Positions 1 through 7,493 of a stretch of DNA of 12,891 nucleotides are shown here, piece by piece (positions within the stretch are counted from its first letter, which is position 1; the number at the start of each line of letters is the position of its first letter). The position numbers were made by a program, and so were the translations under genes. The stretch covers positions 1 to 12,891 of the forward strand of contig CALAIJ010000275.1 in assembly GCA_937923365.1 (NCBI GenBank). The letters are read 5' to 3'. The stretch is from an uncultured Sulfitobacter sp. Lineage in GTDB: Bacteria; Pseudomonadota; Alphaproteobacteria; Rhodobacterales; Rhodobacteraceae. Under the pieces are notes generated by a model. It searched no databases, was not told where the DNA came from, and saw only the letters and a list, made by a program, of their open reading frames with translations.

Positions 1-228
1 TGCACGAAAGTTTCGCGAGCAAAGAAGAGCCTTCTCAATTGACCGAAATCTACAAAAGCGGACGCGTTGGTGGTCAGTTGCTGGTAGCGGAAGGCCAAGT
101 TGGTCGTCTTGTGGCTCAAGGCGGATACCTCGACCCTCACTTTCAGTCTGGCGCAGCCCCTCTTCCGCCGTTAACGATTGTGCCAAAATGGCGCAGGGCT
201 TGCGCCTTGTTTGAACGGGAGAAAGTGC
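1..228. other. Left edge and leader region, no confident gene
   Basis: No gene can be supported here. One plus frame is open from the window edge and overlaps the start of the flavoprotein gene, but past base 229 it is rich in Arg and Gly and reads as a shadow. A minus frame is also open, without a credible start. A TTGACC at 39-44 resembles a -35 box but has no matching -10. The flavoprotein promoter probably lies somewhere in this stretch, and the end of an upstream gene cannot be excluded. Confidence 0.35.
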
Positions 229-2664
229 ATGAAGTCACGCACGCGGGTCGTCGTTATCGGAGGGGGGATCGCGGGCTGCTCCACGCTTTATCACCTGACG
301 GAGGAAGGCTGGTCAGACGTGGTTCTGATCGAGCGGGACGAACTGACCTCGGGCACTACCTGGCATTCGGCCGCGCAAGTCACCAACTTTGGCATGAACC
401 AGACGATGGTGGGGCTCAAGACGCATTCCGTGAACCTTTACAAGAAGCTGCGCGATGACCCCGAGTATCCGGTGGGCTATCACCACGGGGACGGCGGCAT
501 CCGGCTGGCCAACACGCCCGAGCAGATGCAGGGCTATCGCCACTTTGCGTCCATGGCGCGCGGCATGGGGGTCGAGTTCGAGGTGATCGACGCCGAAGAA
601 TGCGCCCGCCGCCATCCGCTGATCTCGACCGAGAACCTGCTGGGCGGGCTTTGGGACGGGCAGGACGGTGATATTGATCCGGCGCAATTGTGCCAGGCGC
701 TGGCGTTTCATGCACGCAAGGCAGGTGCTGAGGTCTACCGCCACACAGCCGTCACGGGGCTGACGCAACACAGCGATGACACCTGGACCGTGCAGACCGA
801 CAAAGGCGATATCGACGCCGATATTGTGGTGAATGCAGGCGGCTACCGCGTTAACGAAGTCGGCGCGATGATGGGGGTTCATCACCCTGTCGCTTCGATG
901 GAGCACCAGTACTTCGTCACCGAAGATATTCCCGCCATCGCCGAGGCCGGCCACCGCATGCCGCTGCTGCGCTGCCCCATATCGGACTACTACAGCCGTC
1001 AGGAAAAGAACGGCCTGCTGGTCGGCTTTTACGAGCAGGACTGCAAGCCATGGGGTATGGACGGGATCAGCCCCTCGTTTGCCAATGATCTGTGCCCTGA
1101 TGATCTTGACCGCGTGATGGACGTGCTGGAAGGGGCCTTTGCCCGCATGCCAGCGCTGACCGAAGTGGGGATCAAGCGGATCGTCAACGGCCCCATCACC
1201 TATACCATCGACGGTGCGCCCTTGGTTGGGCCCATTCCGGGCAAGCGCAATGCGTTTTGTATCATCGGTCTGCGTGCGGGTGTGGGCGAGGGCGGCGGTC
1301 ACGGTTGGTTGTTGGCCCAGCAGATCGTGCACGGCGAGGCGCAGTACGACACGTGGTGCATCGACCCGCGACGCTTTACCGGCCACGCCAACGTGGAGAT
1401 GACCGTCCTCAAAGCCATCGAGGACTATCAAAACGAATTCAGGTTCCACTTCCCGCACGAGCATCGCCCCGCAGGGCGTCCGGCCAAGACCACGCCACTG
1501 ACCCCGATCCTTGCCGCCGAAGGGGCAGAGTTCACTGTCGTCAATGGCTGGGAACGGGTGGACTACATCAAGCCCACGCCCGATTTTCACCCCACGCTCA
1601 ACTTCGATTTCGACGAGGCCTTTGATGTGATCGCCGCCGAAGTGCGTAACGTGGTGGAGAACGTCGGGCTTTGCGAGGTCAACGGTTTCAACCGCTTCGA
1701 GATCACAGGCGCGGACCGCCACCGGTTTCTGGACCGGATGTTCTGCGGCACTGTCACCAAACGGGACGGGCGTGTGGGCCTTGGGTATCTGCTGAACCAC
1801 CATGGCCGCCTAAAGGGCGAGGCGACGGTGGCCAATCTGCCCGCCTCTGACCGCGGCCCTGCGCGGGTCTGGTACGGCTCTGCCGCCGCGGCGGAGTTTC
1901 ATGATATGGACTGGCTGACCGCACATCTGCACGCGGATGAAGACGTGCAGATCCGCAGTCTGACCAACGACCAGACGATCCTCGTGCTGGCAGGCCCCAA
2001 GGCACGCGATGTGCTCTCTGCCTGCGCGCGCGGGGATTGGTCGCGCCAAGCGTTCCCTTGGCTGTCTGTGCGCGAATGTTTCGTAGGCTTTGCGCCTGCA
2101 ACCGTGATGGGGGTCAGCTTTTCCGGGGAGTTGGCCTATGAGATCCACGTCCCCAATGCCGCGCTCTATGCGGCTTACCTCGCGCTGCGAGACGCAGGCA
2201 CGGCCCACGGCTTGCAGCTGTTTGGTGCGCGCGCTGTGGATTCCATGCGGATGGAGAAGGGGTTCTTGCATTGGAAAGCCGATATCATCACCGAATTCGA
2301 CCCGTTCGAGACAGGTCTTGCGCGCTTTGTGAACCTCGACAAGGGCGATTTTCTTGGCCGTGACGCGCTGCTTGAACTGCACAAAGCGGGCCCTGTCAGA
2401 CAGCTAGTGTCGCTTGAGATAGGGAATACCACGACGCCAGCCCATGGCGGCGCGTCCCTGATGGACGGCAACACGGTCGTCGGCACGATTACCTCAGGGG
2501 ATTGGGGGCACAGGACGGGCAAGAACCTTGCCTACGCCTTTGTCGAGCCTCGGATGGCGGCGGTTGGGACAACGATGCCGCTTGATCTATGCGGGACCAT
2601 GGTGGATGCGACGGTGATTGCGCCATCGCCGTATGATCCGACTTTTGCACGCATGAAAAGCTAG
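229..2664 (+). CDS. FAD-dependent oxidoreductase of the dimethylglycine/sarcosine dehydrogenase-like family with a GcvT domain
   Basis: This 811-residue protein has the family layout: an N-terminal DAO-type FAD domain (about 5-375), a short FAO_M linker domain (about 380-435), then GCV_T and GCV_T_C aminomethyltransferase domains (about 450-800). The dinucleotide-binding motif is GGGIAG at residues 11-16. His46 in SGTTWHSAA aligns with the histidine that carries covalent FAD in mammalian dimethylglycine dehydrogenase. FSGELAYEIHVP and the region around MRMEKGFLHW are typical of GcvT folds. Known members oxidatively demethylate N-methyl amines in the cytoplasm and pass the C1 unit to tetrahydrofolate. 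The substrate here is unknown. The ATG at 229 is preferred to an in-frame TTG at 178 because GGGAGA sits at 217-222, six bases before it, and the FAD motif follows directly. It converges on the LuxR-type gene and probably belongs functionally with the transporter operon beyond it. Confidence 0.9.
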   Translation: MKSRTRVVVIGGGIAGCSTLYHLTEEGWSDVVLIERDELTSGTTWHSAAQVTNFGMNQTMVGLKTHSVNLYKKLRDDPEYPVGYHHGDGGIRLANTPEQMQGYRHFASMARGMGVEFEVIDAEECARRHPLISTENLLGGLWDGQDGDIDPAQLCQALAFHARKAGAEVYRHTAVTGLTQHSDDTWTVQTDKGDIDADIVVNAGGYRVNEVGAMMGVHHPVASMEHQYFVTEDIPAIAEAGHRMPLLRCPISDYYSRQEKNGLLVGFYEQDCKPWGMDGISPSFANDLCPDDLDRVMDVLEGAFARMPALTEVGIKRIVNGPITYTIDGAPLVGPIPGKRNAFCIIGLRAGVGEGGGHGWLLAQQIVHGEAQYDTWCIDPRRFTGHANVEMTVLKAIEDYQNEFRFHFPHEHRPAGRPAKTTPLTPILAAEGAEFTVVNGWERVDYIKPTPDFHPTLNFDFDEAFDVIAAEVRNVVENVGLCEVNGFNRFEITGADRHRFLDRMFCGTVTKRDGRVGLGYLLNHHGRLKGEATVANLPASDRGPARVWYGSAAAAEFHDMDWLTAHLHADEDVQIRSLTNDQTILVLAGPKARDVLSACARGDWSRQAFPWLSVRECFVGFAPATVMGVSFSGELAYEIHVPNAALYAAYLALRDAGTAHGLQLFGARAVDSMRMEKGFLHWKADIITEFDPFETGLARFVNLDKGDFLGRDALLELHKAGPVRQLVSLEIGNTTTPAHGGASLMDGNTVVGTITSGDWGHRTGKNLAYAFVEPRMAAVGTTMPLDLCGTMVDATVIAPSPYDPTFARMKS

Positions 2665-2688
2665 GGCGTATCAGGTGCAGGCGCCCTA
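2662..2688. terminator. Inverted repeat spanning both convergent stop codons, possible bidirectional terminator
   Basis: Perfect 7-bp arms TAGGGCG (2662-2668) and CGCCCTA (2682-2688) flank a 13-base loop. The first arm starts with the TAG stop of the flavoprotein gene. The second ends with the complement of the TAG stop of the regulator gene. Such a structure between convergent genes may end transcription in both directions. There is no strong T-run directly after either arm (a TTTT appears only at about 2698 on the plus strand), so classic intrinsic termination is uncertain. Confidence 0.35.
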
Positions 2689-3480
2689 CAGCAGGTGTTT
2701 TAACAGGCCAAACAGCTCGCGTTGGGACGATATCGCCAGTTTGCGATAAAGGTTGCGCCGGTGCACCTTGCAGGTCTCGCGCGCGATACCAAGGCTCAGG
2801 GCCGCTGACCCGTTTGAGTGCCCTTGCAACACAAGTGCCGCAATCTGGCCTTCGCGCTGGGTCAGCGGCCTGTCCCGCGTTTCGCGCGCATGGGCGCGAA
2901 TGGCATCCGGCAGCGAGGGCAGCCCAGAATGCGGGGCGGTTACCTCCGGCAACGCCCCCGCAGCGCAATGCTGTTTCAGCAGTTCCAGCAACAGTGGCGC
3001 ATGGTGTCTCAGACACCGGATTTCGCGCCGCTTGAAGGGGCCCGCCTTCTCAAAGCGGCTGATGGACAGATGTGCGACAGCCCCCGAGGGCAGGGGGGCC
3101 AGCAACCCCACTTCGTCGCAGAGCCCCGTGGCGCGATAATATTGGAGGTAATATTCGGACGAAAAGAACCTGTCGGGCGCGATTTCATTGATCCGGTAAA
3201 ATCCGCCTTCGGGCGGCAGGTCCCGGTATTGGAAAAACGGATCAAAGGGATAGGTCGTGTCCACATATTCGCGCAGGGCCTGTGCGGGCAGTTCACGGAT
3301 ACGAAACCAGCTATCCAGCAAGACGGGCGGCTTGGCCGGATCAAAGCGCATCAATAGAAACGTGCCGAAGGGCATGCGTGCGCGTAACAGGTTTCGGAAC
3401 GCTTGAAAGAAGGCATCTGTGCCTACGCTCGCCATGGCTTTGCGCAGGCGGGCAATGTCGTTTGTCGACAGATCGCGCAT
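2686..3480 (-). CDS. LuxR-family (GerE/NarL-type HTH) transcriptional regulator
   Basis: This 264-residue protein has a C-terminal GerE/LuxR HTH at about residues 198-262. It opens with LTQREGQIAALVLQGHSN, and its recognition helix is around ARETCKVHRRNLYRKL. The N-terminal ~165 residues are a sensor-like region without an obvious receiver Asp. I do not see the Trp/Tyr/Asp pattern of acyl-homoserine-lactone binders such as TraR, so a metabolite or unknown signal is more likely than quorum sensing. It is transcribed divergently from the ABC operon across about 95 bp holding a 7-2-7 dyad, and it converges on the flavoprotein gene. Control of both neighbours is inferred from this placement. The ATG at 3480 is preceded on the minus strand by GGGG six bases upstream, a modest ribosome-binding site. 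Whether it activates or represses cannot be read from sequence. Confidence 0.85.
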   Translation of the reverse strand: MRDLSTNDIARLRKAMASVGTDAFFQAFRNLLRARMPFGTFLLMRFDPAKPPVLLDSWFRIRELPAQALREYVDTTYPFDPFFQYRDLPPEGGFYRINEIAPDRFFSSEYYLQYYRATGLCDEVGLLAPLPSGAVAHLSISRFEKAGPFKRREIRCLRHHAPLLLELLKQHCAAGALPEVTAPHSGLPSLPDAIRAHARETRDRPLTQREGQIAALVLQGHSNGSAALSLGIARETCKVHRRNLYRKLAISSQRELFGLLKHLL

Positions 3481-3481
3481 G

Positions 3482-3534
3482 AAATACCCCGTTATGGCGT
3501 CATATATTCCAATTAAATACCCCTAGAGGGGTAT
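3482..3534. promoter_or_regulatory. Candidate operator: 7-2-7 dyad plus an upstream half-site
   Basis: Bases 3517-3534 read ATACCCCT-AG-AGGGGTAT, a perfect 8-bp inverted repeat with a 2-base spacer. The inner heptamers, TACCCCT and AGGGGTA, fit the 7-2-7 pattern known for NarL (TACYYMT-N2-AKRRGTA). A direct copy of AAATACCCC occurs at 3482-3490, 33 bp (about three helical turns) from the copy at 3515-3523. The site lies between the divergent regulator and ABC operon, so the LuxR-type protein is the likely binder. Caveat: the 3482-3490 copy also overlaps the regulator's presumed ribosome-binding GGGG. Confidence 0.6.
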
Positions 3535-3575
3535 ATCCAGCAAGCCTGATTGGCGCAATCATTTGAAGAGAAGCG

Positions 3576-4688
3576 ATGCGCCTGCTGCCAAGGCGCGCTT
3601 CCTTGTCAATCGGGGGGTGGTGTGTGACCACAGCAATCAGTGCGCGGAATTTGCGCAAGACATATCCGGGTCAGCCGCCCGTGCACGCGCTTGGCGGTAT
3701 TGATCTTGATATCCTCGACAATGAATTCTTTACTCTGTTGGGCCCGTCGGGCTGCGGCAAGACCACAATCTTGCGGCTGATCGCGGGGTTTGAACATCCC
3801 ACCTCGGGCACGCTTGAAATGTTCGGCACCAGCCTGCTGGACGCCCCGCCGCACAAGCGTCAGATCAACACCGTGTTCCAGAACTATGCGCTGTTTCCGC
3901 ATATGACCGTCGCGCAAAACATCGGCTTTGGCTTGGAAATGCTGGGAAGGCCCCGCGCCGAAATCAACGCCGCTGTGGAGGAAATGATGGCGTTGGTGCA
4001 GATGACGCAGATGGCGGATCGGCAGACCAGCCAGATATCGGGCGGGCAGCAACAAAGGGTTGCTTTAGCCCGCGCCCTTGCCCCCAAGCCAAAAGTCTTG
4101 CTGCTGGATGAACCCCTCAGCGCGCTGGATTTCAAGCTGCGCAAGGCGATGCAATTGGAACTGAAGCGGTTGCAGACCGAAACGGGCATCACCTTCATCT
4201 TTGTCACCCACGACCAGGAAGAGGCGCTGACCATGTCAGACCGCATCGCTGTGATGTCGGACGGTGCCATCCGCCAGATCGGCGGGCCGCGTGACATCTA
4301 CGACCACCCCAGTGACCGCTTTGTGGCCGATTTCATCGGTGACACGAACTTTCTGTCGGCAGAGACTGTGAGTGCGGATGGCACAACCATACGCCTGTCC
4401 TCGGGCAAGGAAATCACGGTCAGCGGCGCGCCAGTACAAGGCAAGGTTTCCCTGGCGGTGCGCCCCGAATACGCGCGGCTCACGACCGAAGAAGCGGGCC
4501 TTTTGTCTGGCACCTTGGGGGAGGTGGTCTATTTCGGCACCGACACGCATTTCCACGTGGCCTTGGATGATGGCACCGCCTTTGTGCTGCGCCAGCAGAA
4601 CGGGCCGGATGTAACAGTCGCGTTCGCAACGGGCGACCGCGTTGGCGTGCATTTCCCGCCCGCGACCGCACAGGTTCTGAGGGATTAG
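3576..4688 (+). CDS. ABC transporter ATP-binding protein, PotA-like (polyamine/opine/compatible-amine type)
   Basis: This is the 370-residue energising ATPase of the importer encoded by this operon, acting at the inner face of the inner membrane. All ABC motifs are visible: Walker [11 protein letters not shown]-loop [11 protein letters not shown], signature [13 protein letters not shown], Walker [12 protein letters not shown] and switch histidine in [14 protein letters not shown]. The C-terminal ~120 residues form a TOBE-type regulatory domain. The similarity is clearly to PotA. The ATG at 3576 has a weak purine-rich site (GAAGAG) five bases upstream. An in-frame GTG at 3624, preceded by a G-run (3612-3617), would remove a 16-residue unconserved lead and begin [10 protein letters not shown], so the shorter start is a real alternative. 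It is the first gene of the operon and is followed four bases later by the first permease gene. Confidence 0.93.
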   Translation: MRLLPRRASLSIGGWCVTTAISARNLRKTYPGQPPVHALGGIDLDILDNEFFTLLGPSGCGKTTILRLIAGFEHPTSGTLEMFGTSLLDAPPHKRQINTVFQNYALFPHMTVAQNIGFGLEMLGRPRAEINAAVEEMMALVQMTQMADRQTSQISGGQQQRVALARALAPKPKVLLLDEPLSALDFKLRKAMQLELKRLQTETGITFIFVTHDQEEALTMSDRIAVMSDGAIRQIGGPRDIYDHPSDRFVADFIGDTNFLSAETVSADGTTIRLSSGKEITVSGAPVQGKVSLAVRPEYARLTTEEAGLLSGTLGEVVYFGTDTHFHVALDDGTAFVLRQQNGPDVTVAFATGDRVGVHFPPATAQVLRD

Positions 4689-4692
4689 CGCG

Positions 4693-5604
4693 ATGTCCGA
4701 TCTCTCCCAAGTGCTTGAACGCAAGGCAACGCGGCGCCGCTGGCTGCTGCTGACACCGGCACTGGTGATTTTGGTCTTTGCGGCCTCGGGGCCTTTGTTG
4801 ATCACATTGGTCTATTCCTTCCTGACCCCTGGTGACTACGGCGGCGTGGTCTGGACATTCTCGGGTGAGGCGTGGTTCAACGTTGTCTTCCAGCGCGACA
4901 TTTTCGACGAAACACTGGGCTGGTCGGATGCCCACCTGAGCATCTTCTGGCGGTCAATCAAACTGTCGCTGATGACAACGCTGGCCTGCCTGATCTTTGG
5001 CTTTCCAACGGCGTATTTCATTGCAACGCGGCCCAAGAAACAGCGTGATTTCTGGATGTTGCTTATCATCATCCCGTTCTGGACAAATCTGCTGATCCGT
5101 ACCTTTGCGGTCCTTGAACTGATCCGCAACGAAGGGACGATCAATACCATCCTTCTGGGCATTGGCGTGATTGATGAGCCGATCCAGATGCTGTTCACGG
5201 AATTCTCCATCATCCTGGGCATGTTCTATGTGTACCTGCCGCTGATGGTGTTGCCGGTCTACGCCTCGCTGGAGCGATTGGATTTCAATCTGGTGGAGGC
5301 AGGGTACGACCTTTATGCCACCCGTTTGCGTGTGCTGCGCAGGGTGATCCTGCCCCTGGTCAAACCGGGCGTGATCGCAGGATCGATCCTTGTTTTCGTG
5401 CCATCGTTGGGGGCCTATGTGACGCCGCGTGTGATGGGCGGGGGCAACCAGTTGATGATTGGCAACCTCATCGAATTGCAATTCGGGCAGGGCCGTAACT
5501 GGCCACTGGGGGCTGCACTGTCCATTACGCTGCTGGCGATTGTGATGGTGGCCTTGCTGGCCTACGTCCGCGCCGCCGGAAACGAAGAGGTGCGCCATGG
5601 CTGA
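4693..5604 (+). CDS. ABC transporter permease, PotB-like
   Basis: This 303-residue inner-membrane permease has about six hydrophobic segments, near residues 17-42, 88-112, 120-142, 168-196, 224-246 and 272-296. The cytoplasmic EAA loop that docks on the ATPase is visible as EAGYDLYATRLRVLRR followed by ILPLVKPG. Length and order match the PotB/PotH half of polyamine-type importers. GAGGGA at 4678-4683, inside the end of the ATPase gene, serves as the ribosome-binding site. The gene starts four bases after that stop and overlaps the next permease gene by eight bases, so translation is probably coupled. Specificity is set mainly by the binding protein and cannot be read here. Confidence 0.92.
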   Translation: MSDLSQVLERKATRRRWLLLTPALVILVFAASGPLLITLVYSFLTPGDYGGVVWTFSGEAWFNVVFQRDIFDETLGWSDAHLSIFWRSIKLSLMTTLACLIFGFPTAYFIATRPKKQRDFWMLLIIIPFWTNLLIRTFAVLELIRNEGTINTILLGIGVIDEPIQMLFTEFSIILGMFYVYLPLMVLPVYASLERLDFNLVEAGYDLYATRLRVLRRVILPLVKPGVIAGSILVFVPSLGAYVTPRVMGGGNQLMIGNLIELQFGQGRNWPLGAALSITLLAIVMVALLAYVRAAGNEEVRHG

Positions 5605-6400
5605 TCGCGCCTTCGATATCCGCAAGCAAACAGGCTTTACAGGCATCGCGATTGCCTGTTTCGTGATGCTCTATATGCCGATTATCCTGCTGGTGGTCTA
5701 TTCTTTCAACGCAGGTACATCTATCGCCATTTGGGAGGGGTTCTCATGGCGCTGGTACACCTCTGCCTGGGCCAACGAACAAGTGCAGGAGGCGACCTTC
5801 AGGTCACTGGTCATCGCGGTCTGGGCGTCGGGCATTTCGACCACAGTGGCGGTTCTGGCCGCCCTTGCCACCACGCGCACGCGCAAGTTCAAAGGCCAGA
5901 CAACGGTCTTTGCGATGATCAACCAGCCCTTGATGGTGCCGGAAATCGTGACGGCTGTGGCACTGCTGATCTTTTTCGCGATGATCAAGGTGGCGACAGG
6001 CTACACGGGGCTTTTCTATCTGATCATTGCCCATTCGGCCTTTTGCATTCCCTTCGCCTACCTGCCCATTCGCGCCCGTCTGCAGGGGATGGACCTGACG
6101 CTGGAACAAGCGGCCGCCGACCTTTACGCGACCCCCTTTCAGGCTTTCCGCCGCATTACCCTGCCGCAGCTCTGGCCGGGTATTCTTGCGGGGGCGATGC
6201 TGGCGTTTGTGATCAGCCTTGATGATGTGGTCATCACCGAATTCGTGAAATCCGCCGGTCAGGACACGCTGCCCACCTATATGCTGGGCCAGTTGCGCCG
6301 CGTGGTGACGCCCGAGATCAACGCCATTTCCACCGCCCTTCTGGGCATATCGGTCACCATGGTGATCGCCTTCACTCTGTTGAGTAAATTCAGAAACTAA
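5597..6400 (+). CDS. ABC transporter permease, PotC-like
   Basis: This 267-residue inner-membrane permease is the partner of the PotB-like protein. The first hydrophobic segment is about 13-37, and about five more follow. The EAA loop is [17 protein letters not shown] followed by ITLPQLWPG. Near the C-terminus, [10 protein letters not shown] and the later VTPEINA closely resemble E. coli PotC (SLDDVVVSSF and VSPEVNA), which supports the polyamine-family assignment. The ATG at 5597 lies inside the end of the preceding gene, with GAGGTG a few bases upstream. Thirteen bases separate its stop from the binding-protein start. Confidence 0.92.
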   Translation: MADRAFDIRKQTGFTGIAIACFVMLYMPIILLVVYSFNAGTSIAIWEGFSWRWYTSAWANEQVQEATFRSLVIAVWASGISTTVAVLAALATTRTRKFKGQTTVFAMINQPLMVPEIVTAVALLIFFAMIKVATGYTGLFYLIIAHSAFCIPFAYLPIRARLQGMDLTLEQAAADLYATPFQAFRRITLPQLWPGILAGAMLAFVISLDDVVITEFVKSAGQDTLPTYMLGQLRRVVTPEINAISTALLGISVTMVIAFTLLSKFRN

Positions 6401-6413
6401 AGGGAGACTACAC

Positions 6414-7433
6414 ATGAAAAAGACACTCACAGCGCTGGCCCTGATCTGCGCGGGCCCCGCCTTTGCGGACGGGCAACTGAACCTTTACAACTGGGGCAAC
6501 TACACCTCGCCCGAGATGATCGAGAAGTTCGAGAAAGAGACGGGGATCAAGGTCTCCATCACGGATTACGACAGCAACGATACGGCGCTGGCCAAGATTA
6601 AGGCCGGCGGCCATGGCTTTGATATCGTTGTCCCTTCCGGCACCTATATTCCGATATTTGTCGGTGAAGGCCTGTTGATGGAAAGCAATCCCAACCAGAT
6701 GGAGAATTTCAAGCACATGGACCCGCAGTGGGTCGATGTCGATTTCGACCCCGGCCGGAAGTACACCGTGCCATGGCAGTGGGGAACGGTGGGCATCACC
6801 GTGAACACCTCCGTCTATAGCGGCGACATCAACACCGCCGCTGTCATCTTTGACCCGCCCGAAGAGCTGAAAGGCAAAATCAACGTCGTGCCCGAGATGA
6901 ACGACGTGATGGGCTTGGCCATCAAATACGCTGGCGGCGAGCAATGCACAGAGGATCGCGAAACCCTCATGAAGGTGCGCGACCTGTTGCAAGCGGCCAA
7001 ACCCAACTGGCTGTCGATGGACTATGGCAACATCGAGAAATACGCCAAGAATGACCTCTCTGCCGGTGTGAACTGGAATGGCGCGTCATTCCGCGCGCGG
7101 GTGCAGAACGAGGACATCGCCTTTGGGTATCCGCAGGAGGGCTATCCTGTCTGGATGGACAACGCCGCGATCCTTGCGGATGCCAAGAACGTGGAGGAGG
7201 CCAAGACCTTCCTCAACTTCATCATGGACCCCGAGAATGCCGCAATGCTGTCGTCATTTGCGCGTTATGCCAACGGGATCAAAGGCTCTGATGCCTTTAT
7301 GCCGGAGGATATGAAATCCGCACCCGAAGTGATCATTCCAGATGACCTGAAAGGGGCGGCCTATGTGGCCAAGACCTGTTCGCCAGCGGCGACCAAGCTT
7401 TACACCGCAATCTGGACCGAACTGCAAAAGTAA
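6414..7433 (+). CDS. Periplasmic substrate-binding protein, PotD-like (polyamine/amine family)
   Basis: This 339-residue binding protein feeds the ABC importer. Residues 1-18 form a signal peptide (MKKT, hydrophobic core, ending AFA) with likely cleavage before Asp19. The mature protein opens LNLYNWGNY, like PotD, so Trp27 and Tyr30 would match its ligand-stacking aromatics. Trp247 and Asp249 in WMDN match the PotD Trp/Asp pair that holds an amine group. Glu161 and Asp164 (EMND) sit where PotD has Asp then Glu. These suggest a cationic or amine ligand, but not necessarily putrescine or spermidine. AGGGAGA at 6401-6407 is a strong ribosome-binding site. A stem-loop follows the stop and may keep its transcript more abundant than the downstream gene's, as is common for binding proteins. 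Confidence 0.92.
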   Translation: MKKTLTALALICAGPAFADGQLNLYNWGNYTSPEMIEKFEKETGIKVSITDYDSNDTALAKIKAGGHGFDIVVPSGTYIPIFVGEGLLMESNPNQMENFKHMDPQWVDVDFDPGRKYTVPWQWGTVGITVNTSVYSGDINTAAVIFDPPEELKGKINVVPEMNDVMGLAIKYAGGEQCTEDRETLMKVRDLLQAAKPNWLSMDYGNIEKYAKNDLSAGVNWNGASFRARVQNEDIAFGYPQEGYPVWMDNAAILADAKNVEEAKTFLNFIMDPENAAMLSSFARYANGIKGSDAFMPEDMKSAPEVIIPDDLKGAAYVAKTCSPAATKLYTAIWTELQK

Positions 7434-7441
7434 GCAGCTTT

Positions 7442-7467
7442 GCGGCTCCGCCCTTTGGCGGGGCTGC
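7442..7467 (+). promoter_or_regulatory. GC-rich intercistronic stem-loop after the binding-protein gene
   Basis: GCGGCTCCGCC (7442-7452) can pair with GGCGGGGCTGC (7457-7467) over 11 base pairs including two G-U wobbles, with a CTTT loop. No T-run follows, so it is more likely an mRNA stabiliser or partial attenuator than a full terminator. It lies between the binding-protein stop and the amidohydrolase start. Confidence 0.5.
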
Positions 7468-7493
7468 ACCCTCTCAAAACGAAAGCCTGCCTC

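Noticed and set aside
39..67. TTGACC as the -35 box of a flavoprotein promoter
   Set aside because: No acceptable -10 hexamer occurs 16 to 19 bases downstream.
39..458. A plus-strand frame running from the left edge into the flavoprotein gene
   Set aside because: It overlaps the FAD-domain coding region by about 230 bases, lacks a good ribosome-binding site at its TTG, and becomes low-complexity Arg/Gly sequence.
313..1803. A 496-codon open frame on the minus strand inside the flavoprotein gene
   Set aside because: It lies wholly opposite a gene with clear domains. Its translation is rich in His, Gly and Arg with no motif, as expected of antisense frames in GC-rich coding DNA.
2686..3480. 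Reading the LuxR-type protein as a quorum-sensing acyl-homoserine-lactone receptor
   Set aside because: The characteristic ligand-binding Trp/Tyr/Asp pattern is not apparent in the N-terminal region, no luxI-type gene is nearby, and the context is metabolic.
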